Assembly (NCBI GenBank): GCA_016617855.1
Contig: JAECUM010028830.1
Span: 1-64,000 of the forward strand
Direction of reading: 5' to 3'
Source of the DNA: Megalonaias nervosa
Taxonomy: Eukaryota; Mollusca; Bivalvia; Unionida; Unionidae
Length of the DNA: 64,000 nucleotides
The notes beneath the pieces were generated by a model. The model ran no database searches and was not told the origin of the DNA. It saw nothing but the letters and a program-made list of their open reading frames with translations. Below are positions 55,346-64,000 of the stretch, in pieces. Numbering within the stretch: the first letter of the stretch is position 1; every line of letters starts with the position of its first letter. The position numbers were made by a program, and so were the translations under genes.

Positions 55346-57130
55346 GAAAGCGAAAACAACTTCGCCCTCTGATTTTTCGGACGTAAAATGGCTGTAGATT
55401 ATGACTTTTGAGATGCCTCCTCACTGTAGCCAGCAAGTTCTGGCCCTGTTGTAACCCAAGGTGAAATGTATTTATGTGGTGTTGATACCAATCAGCTTAC
55501 AGCGACAAAGAAATTCTTGCACATTCACATATAAGTTTTAATATCTAACTGACCATTAACTCTTTCCGGAGCAAGATATCACTGCTCGATTTCATGAAGT
55601 TGGGCCTACTGTAGGCTACTATGATGAAAATATACCAAATTCTGTTTCGAAATTTTAACGTCAATATGCAAATAGTAATTTGCTTTTAAAAAAATGTGAT
55701 CGGTGAAGAGCGTTTTCTAATTTATTTCTTTTTTTTAAAAATGGCATTTGAACGGCCGTATTTGCGTATTTTCTTTATAAAATCATTTTGAAACCGTAAA
55801 TGAACTTGTAATGGTGGACATCGCTGCATATATGATATACCACTTCATTAAACTGTCTGTATTCGTAAATAATTGGGCAAATATATTCAGGAAAATATAT
55901 AATATAATGAAAACAAAGTTTAAATATTATGTGATAGGAGATTTAGCCTAAATATTTAATAATGTAGGTCAGAAACATGTGACAATCTGTTGTGGAATTC
56001 GAAACAGTGCTGCAAGGTCAAGGTTGTTTTCTGACATACCGTAATTAATTTTCGTGAAAATACAAAAGATATATATAGTAGTGAAGCAAATACTATTTAA
56101 CCAATGCATATCGTTAGTACCAGTAGGTAGACAAATAATACAACCATAAATATGCAGTCCTATTAATGAATTTTGTTAACGAAGCAAGAAAGTGAGTAGT
56201 TATATTAAGAAAAACCCTCTTTCTAAAAATAGATGCACTCACATGGTGCAATACGTGTTCTTGGATGTTTCGGTTGGGGAAAAAGGGGTCCATTTTAGTT
56301 ATATATCGACTTTTGTCACTTTAGTGCTTCAGTGTGTTGTCCATGAATAGTTACAGTAATGTTTTATCGGGAACAAGGAAATCAGGACGAAGAGTATGGT
56401 TTGAAGTCGCTTGTGCATTTATTCCTATGTACATGTATTAGGGGTTGTTTCAAAGAATGCTAGAAATCTTTTTGACTGCAATTTTACACAAAACTTGTAG
56501 AAAATAAAATAAAATAATTAAGTGGTAGTTTATTAAGCATTTTTACCAACTTGCAATTACAAGACTCTAATCTTGTTACTGCTATCAGTTAAAATTAATT
56601 ACAATGTATAGCTTCTGCTGTGCTTTTTAAGTCATATGGCCAAAATACACTGCATGTATCTCAATCCAAACACACGTACACTACAAGTATGAATAGAACG
56701 GGTATGAATATAATAATTTTTATACATGTACAAAATGTGTTGATAATAAACATATAACACATATTTTTCAACTTGAAAATAAGGTATTGCTTAAAACTGT
56801 TAAAAGCATACTGAGAAATAGAGCACACAGATAATGCAGCTATATATATATATATATATTGAGTTTCTTGCTTTGGTCTCACTTCTCCCTGTTCTGACCA
56901 AAAGGAGAAGTCACTTCTCCCTAAAATTTAAGTCTAGCTTGACCCCTGACACTGGAGCTTGACCCCTGACACTGGATATTTTGTTTCATGCATTGCATAA
57001 ATTACCAAAAGTTCAGTTTCAGCAATGGCTAAAAATGTACTCGTGGCTGCGATATGATGGTGTGCAAATAAAAATGAACTTAATGTATTGTGAGATATGC
57101 TAAAAAGGTAAACGGTAAACAAGATTGTTA
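55346..57130. other. Between the basic open frame and the hAT pseudogene
   Basis: AT-rich. It has a (TA)n tract at about 56841-56859, a ggagaagtcacttctcc palindrome near 56903, and a 20-bp direct duplication cttgacccctgacactgga at 56939 and 56959. No exon is supported. Confidence 0.45.
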
Positions 57131-57131
57131 G

Positions 57132-58960
57132 GAACAGACAAAATTCAACGTTAACCAGACATGCAGATTTGCTGACCACAAATTATGTCTAATAGCCCCA
57201 GAGTTACGAAACAACTTTGAAAAATGTAGTTCAAAGCTCATGTCAGATCAAGATAAAGCTATAACTGCCTTACTGAAGGTTGTTAAATGGATGGCAGATG
57301 AAGACAACCCATTGAACAAATTTAAGTCTTTTGTGAATCTTTTACATGAATTGGGAATTCAAGATCTTGAAGTTCTCAGAAAAAGTAATATCAATTATTA
57401 ATCTTCAGTGACTGCCAGTGAGCTGCTGGAGTCATTAGCAGAGTTTGCTAACAATGCTGTAACTGCTAAAGTTAAGAAATCTCCTTTGGTAACATTACTT
57501 GCAGATGAGAGCACTGACATTTCCAACAGGAAAAGGCTGGTCATGTATGCTCAGACATTGAATGAAGACTATTCCAGAGTGTCATTATGTGTGCAATTTT
57601 GAATGCTTAGATGCCACTGGGAAAGGAATCGCTGCATCCATTATGAAAGAAATGTCAGAAAAGGGTGTTCCAATAGCAAAACTAATGAGTTTGGGGTCAG
57701 ATGGAGCATCTGCTATGATGGGCAAGGAAAAAGGAGCAGCGGCAATATTGAGAAGGGAAAATCCTCATATGCATAATGTTCACTGTGTTGCCCACAGGTT
57801 GGCACTGTGTACCTCCCAGGCCGCAGAGAAAATAGAACCATTAAAAAAGCATCAGCAAATACTGACGCATCAGCAAATACTTCTTTTCTACTATTTTAAG
57901 GGAAGTAGTCAACGAGAGGTTTGACTACATGCCATACAGGAGGTTTTAGATGATCCATGTCTCATATATAAGGAGCTCCATTCAGTGAGGTGGTTGTCTT
58001 ACTTTAGTGCCCTGACTGCTGTATGGAGAATTCTTGATAGCTTGCTTACCTGCCTGGCTGAAGCCAGTCACAAGGATCACAAAGCTGGAGGGATGAAGAA
58101 AAAGATAGCTACTTAAAGTTTTATTTCTACCACATACATGATGATGGATGCAATGGCACCTGTAACCATTCTCAGCCAGTTCTTCCAGAAAGAAAATGTG
58201 GATGTGGCCCTTGTGAAGGTGAAAACTGATAAGTGTATTGCTGATCTGCAGATTATATATAGCTTTGAAACTCCATACATGCAAAAGCTCCAGGAAGACC
58301 TGAAGGACAATAAATTTAAGGAACATCATCAGATCACAAAGAACAACTTCAGCCTGGAGAAAATCACTAAACTCTTCATCTACTCATCAGTTGAGAACAT
58401 TCAGTCTAGATTTCCAGCAGATGACCTACTTATAAGCTTTAGTATTCTTGCTATGTGACCAATCAGCATGATGTCAAAAACAGAAGTGGATACATAAGGA
58501 GATGAAGAGATTGACAGACTGTGTACATATTATGGAGAAGCAAAAACTGTACAGTGGGAAACTAACAGAAGTATTGAGACAAAAACTTCAGAACCTGTCA
58601 TTGACTCTGTGAAGGCAAAAAAAAGAGTGGACATTCCTTAAGAAAGTAGTTCTGACTGAGAAGTACCTGCTAGATGTGATGTGTAAGCTGTGGCATTTAA
58701 TTGACCGCCACCACAGAGAGGATTTTCCAAACTGGCTCAAGTTAGCAGCACTTGCACTAACTTCAGCAGTACATACTGCTGGATGTGAGCGTGGGTTTTC
58801 TGCCCAGAACAGAATCCTGGTTAAAGCTAGAAACAGGCTGAATATTGAGACTCAGCACAAACTGATGGCTGTAAAACTATGTACTGTGCCATTTGATTAC
58901 AAGTCAGTATTACAGGCCTGGAGATCTAAGAAAGACAGGAGAATTTATGAACTAAAGTAA
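57132..58960 (+). pseudogene. Broken hAT-family transposase (ZNF862/C17orf113-like)
   Basis: Fragments in order: HKLCLIAPELRNNFEKCSSK; VKWMADEDNPLNKFKSFVNL; LADESTDISNRKRLVMYAQT (the DUF4371 signature, from about 57502); LDATGKGIAASIMKEMSEKG and LGSDGASAMMGKEKGAAAIL (catalytic Asp region); HNVHCVAHRLALCTSQAAEK; LHSVRWLSYFSALTAVWRIL; and at the end AALALTSAVHTAGCERGFSA followed by RNRLNIETQHKLMAVKLC, the hAT C-terminal dimerisation domain. Breaks: stop near 57400, frame shift near 57600, stops near 57920, 58115 and 58456, and another frame change before 58676. An aataaa lies at 59020. Related cellular genes in vertebrates are domesticated copies; this one is dead. Confidence 0.88.
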
Positions 58961-59049
58961 AGTGAAGAAGGAGTTGATCTTGTAGTTAATAATGACTTTG
59001 TTGTAATAATTATGTATTATAAATAAAGAAAATTAATGGATCTCAATGT

Positions 59050-59480
59050 GTATGCCATTTATTTGCAGAATCATTGTACTCATTACATTTGAGTGGGACT
59101 CATTTTTTGAGCATGTGTGAGCCCTGGGACTCTTTGGGATGAAATTGTAGACTGATTACTGCGTAACTCATTAAACTGTGATCCCAGTATGACAACACAA
59201 CGAACAACAAAGCAGTTTGATTCAATGCTCACAATTAGGCTACTGAACATATTTACATGATGGCGCCACCGCATGTACATTGTAGGTTTAAACGTGCACT
59301 GAATGAAGTACATTCCGCTGAATGAAGTACATCCCTTGGAGTCAAATCATGGGCACCACCACACTAAACTTTAATGATATCTCCAAAATACAACAATGAA
59401 GTTTCAGAAATAAATAATGCTTCAAAAATTATGCTAATTCCGTAAAAAATGAGTTGTAGTTTGCTTTGATGTAAGCGACC
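59050..59480. other. 3' flank of the hAT pseudogene
   Basis: Contains a 17-bp direct duplication (ctgaatgaagtacatcc-type, 59298-59335). No terminal inverted repeat partner could be assigned to the hAT element here. Confidence 0.4.
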
Positions 59481-59487
59481 TTACGCC

Positions 59488-60662
59488 ATACCTGTCAACT
59501 CTCACAACGGGAGGAAAAAAACCTCCCGATTCTTAGGGTCGTTCCACGCTAAACTCCCGATTTCATAACATCTCCTGATTTTTTCACAGAACTCCCGATT
59601 ATTACATTATGTCTTCGATTTTCATTTATCCTTAAAAAGAAAAGTCCTACATAAATAGATATATCATATGCAATATATGGATGCCATTTTTGTTGTATCA
59701 CCTTATTGTTGTGACAAAATAATTACTTCACTAGAAAGAATTCGCTTCTTCAATAAATAGAATGTTAAGTTTAAACATTATTCACGTATTTTTATGTTTT
59801 TTTTACCTCTACAACAAAAAAGAATTACAATAATAAATTACAATAAATTAAAATAAAAAAATCAGAAAATAAACCAGAACAAAAATAAACCACAACAATG
59901 AAATTGTTAACAATTAATTTCAATCCCAAGAATGATCACTGTGAATGCTTTAACTCCATATGCTATAGCGCCATTCCCACCAAGAAACTTACATGAGTGA
60001 ACACCTGGCATTTTTATACCGTATATACGAACATTAATTACCATCGTTAAATTAAAAGAAGGAATGAAAATACATAACATGCAGTGTATGTGTGCTCAAA
60101 ATACTAATTCAGAATACATATGTTTAATAGTAAACAATACTAAATGTCTTACGAGTTGACAGTAAGGAAATAAGGTCAGATATACGAGGGGAAAATAGTT
60201 GCCACATGTATGATACCGTGAGGCTACCTATTTAGGTACCTTTAGTGCAACAAAATTGGGAATCCTTCATCTGCCAATCAGTTGCAGGTGCTTGCATAAC
60301 ACACAGTAGTGTAGAACAGGGTTTCTTTGAATTATGACAGAGGGCCAGTCGTTTTCAAAAAATAGTTGCTCGAGCTGGCTTTCTTGCTTGTTTATTTAAG
60401 ACTAACCTTTAGCTATCGTGCAGTTTGGTCACAGCTGACCAGAATATGAAAATAGGGCATGTCCTGGGCGAAAATAAGGGGCGTCACAGGGAAAAACGGC
60501 ACGTCATTTGCAAATTTCACGCATATTGGACCCAGAAGATCGGTCAATATTTAGTGAAACCAAGGCTTTAAAAATGCCATGAAAAACCTCCCGATTTTAG
60601 GTCCCAATCTTACTATTGTTGTATTCATCTCCCTACTTAAATTTTAAAAAGTTTACAGGTAT
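59488..60662. mobile_element. ~1.2 kb inverted-repeat element ('atacctgtcaact')
   Basis: Left atacctgtcaact (59488-59500) and right agtttacaggtat (60650-60662) pair with one mismatch. Just inside lie aacctcccgattcttaggg on the left and aaacctcccgattttaggt on the right, which are direct rather than inverted. No target duplication was found, so borders are tentative. AT-rich interior without coding capacity. Confidence 0.45.
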
Positions 60663-61500
60663 GATTTATACCCCGTTTTACAAAACTACGGTAATCGTGC
60701 TAATATTATGGAATGAAAGGCAATTACACATAATGTACTGGTATAGTTGCCGGTCAAAATTCCCCCTTAAAACATGCCAGTTTCAGCATTTTAATGATTA
60801 ACTGGCCTGCATTGCTGTCAGAAAACGAAAGACAAATCAGGCCAACCACCAACAAATGAGACGCTGAAATATCAAGCTTTCCATTGTGTGGAAAGTTATG
60901 ATGTTCAGCCAAAACACAAAACTAAAGCAGATTGATGATGATCTTAGCTGATTATAATGAGAATTTTAGCCTTTATTATTACAACTCTTTGTGAACATGT
61001 AAGTTATGCTGGTTATGTGCCTTGTACAATTAAACGTGCATACCTTTTCACAAATATTACCTCAGTTTGTAGGATCGCTTAAATCACTGAAAATGAGTAA
61101 CGTGTGAGCGATTCAACATAAATGAAACAACTATTAAGGACTAGCTGAAATGTTATCTGGAAGAGTGCAATTTGGTTGAAACAATGAATAAAGCCAAATC
61201 TGCATCTAATATATTTGGGAATAAATAAGGATTTAAGTGACGCTTTGCACGATTTGCACTGTGCAAGTACTGTACATTACAGTTCAGCCAAGTCTCCGGG
61301 GTAAACTCAACCGGCCCCGCGAATTATGAAGTCTGTATTTACCTTTCTGTAACTTCAAGTTGGAGAAATCAGAAAATATGCACATGCAAAATAATAACAA
61401 AATCAATCATAGTACTTTATAACAGGTAAATAAGTGTCGAGACACTGAAAATGATTTTTTTACATACATATGTCTTAGGACACGGATAGATCGGAACAAC
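60663..61500. other. Intergenic, nothing recognised
   Basis: AT-rich sequence with one short GC-rich stretch at 61295-61325. No gene, repeat or regulatory element could be supported. Confidence 0.4.
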
Positions 61501-61502
61501 TA

Positions 61503-61677
61503 TACTAGCAGCTGCTTCACTTGGTGCTCAGCATTAAGAGGTTAGTGTTACAACTGGTCAGCCTGGTGTCATGATAATGTAACTGGGTGTGACATGATGC
61601 TACATGTCTGCAGCATGATGTCCATGTGCTAGACATGACAACAAACAGTCACACTGCAGGCAACTTAGTGATATGAA
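61503..61677 (+). mobile_element. SINE family A, body fragment
   Basis: actagcagctgcttcacttg, gctcagcattaagaggttag, gcctggtgtcatgataatgt, acatgatgctacatgtctgc and a final acttagtgatatga match the family A body. Head and tail are missing. Confidence 0.82.
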
Positions 61678-62061
61678 TCGCACGCACACTTCTTGCAGTG
61701 AAAAGAATGATCAATGTCAAACAAAACATCTAAAAAAATCACATATTCTGATGCTTATCCGATGCTTACGTTTGCATTAAAATAATGCATTTCTTCTGTC
61801 ATCCAAGCACAGCATTAGCGTCACAAAATTATGAACTGAGAAACTGGTTGCTACATAAATATTCAAAAACAATAATTGTCTAAAGCTAACTGTCCAAAAA
61901 TATAAAGACAATAATGACGTTAAGTTTGTTCTCATACTGAACTGCTGTAAGTTGTGAAGACAAGATGCACTTAATAAGATTTGTTTGCATGGGCAGTGCA
62001 CTACATACATGTATGTTAGTCTCAGATATACGTATCAGTGAGAGCATGTGTGTGCATGTGT

Positions 62062-62378
62062 CAGTGTGTGAATTGGATTTTTGATGTAGCATGAACAATT
62101 TTTTCAGTCATATCGTTACGATGTCTGCAGTGTGGCAGTTTATAATGATATCTAGCATTGGGTATCACGCCACATACATGCAGCAGGATGTCCCACCCAG
62201 TCACATTATTCTGACACCAGGCCGACCAGTCCTAACACTAACCTCTTAATGCTGAGCGCCTAGCGAGCCAGTTGTTAGTACCATTTTTATGGTCATTGGT
62301 ATGACTCGGCCGGGGTTTGAACCCGCGACCTCCCGCATCTGAGGGAGATGCTCTAACCACTTGGCCACCGGAGCAGTG
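62062..62378 (-). mobile_element. tRNA-derived SINE, family A, full length
   Basis: On the minus strand: actgctccggtggccaagtg (A box), cgcgggttcaaaccccggcc (B box), gagtcataccaatgaccata, then the whole body and tail. Confidence 0.92.
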
Positions 62379-63099
62379 ATCAGTGAGTGATTTTTACTGT
62401 TTTGTATTGTCAAAGTAGCAGTCTTTGTTTCTTTGCTTTTTTCACCCCATACATGTAGGTTCACATGTACTTTGTGAACTAATAATCTACGAAAACAGAA
62501 ACCACCAACATGGTTTGTTTTTGTTGCTGATGACATGTTAATTTCATGTACAAACTAATAACTGATCACATGAGAAGCCACTGACAGAGTTTGTTTTCTT
62601 TGCAATGCAAGGACGTTTTAATTTCAAGTGAACTAACAACCTGCCAATTCTCAGCACAAGGCTATACATGACAGCCAATGTAACTGGTGGAGGGTTAGCA
62701 TCAAAAGATGATCACATGAAGTCATATGACACTGTGTGTTGTATTTTACAGCCCCAATTGTGGTCTTGCCATTAACGATGGAAACCTGATACTTGTTTGC
62801 AATTAATCTGAAATCAGCTTACTGCTGAAATGAATAATATGAAAAATATCATTTCTCATATGTTCAGAGGTTTACTTTCCAACAAGGGTGGTGGTGATTT
62901 GTAGGATTTTTATCCCTCCACTACACAGCATTATCATGGAGTGAACATGAAGGATATTAAGTCTATAATAAACATACAATGACACACACAAGAGACCTGG
63001 TCTGTGGGCCAGACTAATGAATCTGGTGGGCCATATGTTTGACACACCTGATCTAACAGTGAAAATAATTTCAAGGAATTTGAAAATGGCCATTTCTTC
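62379..63099. other. Intergenic, with a SINE family B fragment
   Basis: Bases 62650-62697 (ctcagcacaaggctatacat, then aactggtggagg) match part of family B on the minus strand. Nothing else is recognised. Confidence 0.5.
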
Positions 63100-63790
63100 C
63101 TTTTAACTGCTGAGTGATTACACTATCTAAAATATTCCTAAGTGACAACAAAAATGTTCAGATTAACTGCTGTGGTGAGGATATTGGATGTCAGCTTGGT
63201 ACCATTTTCAGTTAGGCCAAAAGTGTCATCATTGGATGCAATTTAGCTAAAACCCTAAGTTATAATGATCATCCATTCAGGGTTAGAACTGACAAGATTT
63301 TTTCACAGTCATTGTGGCAGCCATATTGGATGCATGACAGGCACTATTTTCATTTAAGAACAACCAGGTACCATAAGTCTACTGGTGAAAATTTCACGCT
63401 GATATAGCCATCCATTTGAAATAAGTAGTGGTGACAACATTTTCTAGATGGCCACTGTAGCAGCCATATTTGATAACCGATCAGCACCATTTTCATTTAG
63501 GACTAACTAGACATCAATTGAGGTCTTCTGGTGAAAACACTTTGTCAATAATACTTTCCATTCATAAGTAATAGTGATAACATTTTCAAGATATCCACTG
63601 TGGCTGCCATATTGGACCTCACATCAGCATTAAGTTAACATCTTAAGAAATATTTTGGTCCAAAGTCGGTGTTGAAACAATCACCAATTCAGGCGAAGAA
63701 ACACTAACAATATTTTCAAGAAGGCTAGTATGGTGGCCATATTGGATGTCAGATCTGCACCATTTTTACTTAGGTCTCACTGGATAGTTT
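63100..63790. repeat. Degenerate tandem repeat, 'cagccatattggatg' family
   Basis: Five diverged units. The marker (g)gccatatt is found at about 63317, 63462, 63604 and 63732, giving spacings of about 145, 142 and 128 bp. The unit order is the same as at 23265-23760 and 33440-34320. It lies outside the SETD2 exons seen here, so the family is not confined to this gene's introns. Confidence 0.75.
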
Positions 63791-64000
63791 CATATTTTGA
63801 CACCTCCCTAATTTTTCAGGTAGAAGGCATGAACCTAATTATGATAAGCCTAGCATTTATAAATTCACACAGAAGCTAAATCTGTAATGTGGTTTGGATT
63901 TACTTTGAGTTAAGCTTGAAAATGGGTTGGCTTGTTTGGTGACTGCCTGTCACAGTTAGACTACCACTGGAAATCAAATGTGTAATTTGGGCTGCAAATG

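Overview
This is a eukaryotic, AT-rich, repeat-dense window dominated by one large split gene on the minus strand. The type of repeats (tRNA-derived SINEs, hAT and TA-target DNA transposons, degenerate ~100-170 bp intronic repeats) and the divergence from vertebrate SETD2 suggest a lophotrochozoan animal, probably a mollusc. That taxonomic guess is inference only.

The gene is SETD2, the histone H3 lysine-36 methyltransferase. I traced fifteen consecutive coding exons from 52412 down to 7114. All have consensus acceptors and donors, and the phases add up exactly across every junction. The first visible exon (52412-40053, 12.36 kb) is a giant exon coding for low-complexity sequence: acidic, Pro/Gly/Asn/Gln-rich with a 7-copy 36-residue repeat, two RS-type domains, and polyproline. 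The small exons that follow encode AWS (38473-37115), SET (37115-30049), post-SET (28016-27875), the SETD2-specific helical/coiled-coil region (25614-22384), a Q-rich linker (12357-12098) and a further linker (7214-7114). The WW and SRI domains and the 3' end must lie left of base 1. The 5' end and promoter lie right of 52412 and were not found. The visible product is at least about 4,850 residues, far longer than vertebrate SETD2 (about 2,560).

The giant exon carries five single-base reading-frame breaks, all in the same direction and all within 44.64-47.27 kb. The 5.1 kb before and 4.6 kb after are fully open. Local consensus errors are the likeliest cause.

The introns are full of repeats. 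The left end is a ~3 kb near-perfect palindrome flanked by TA. An intron holds a 2.7 kb hAT-type non-autonomous element with a recognisable 8-bp target duplication, and a degraded relative sits in another intron. A 685-bp TA-flanked element ends 37 bp from a splice donor. There are two main tRNA-derived SINE families plus a third SINE-like family, several minisatellites (52, 59, 24, 40 and 27 bp periods), and families of degenerate long-period repeats shared between introns. An antisense fragment of a hAT transposase lies between the post-SET and SET exons.

Right of the gene (52.4-64 kb) I see no cellular gene. The region holds a broken hAT transposase on the plus strand (57.13-58.96 kb), small terminal-inverted-repeat elements, SINE copies and degenerate repeats. 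No rRNA, functional tRNA, CRISPR array or bacterial-type operon is present.
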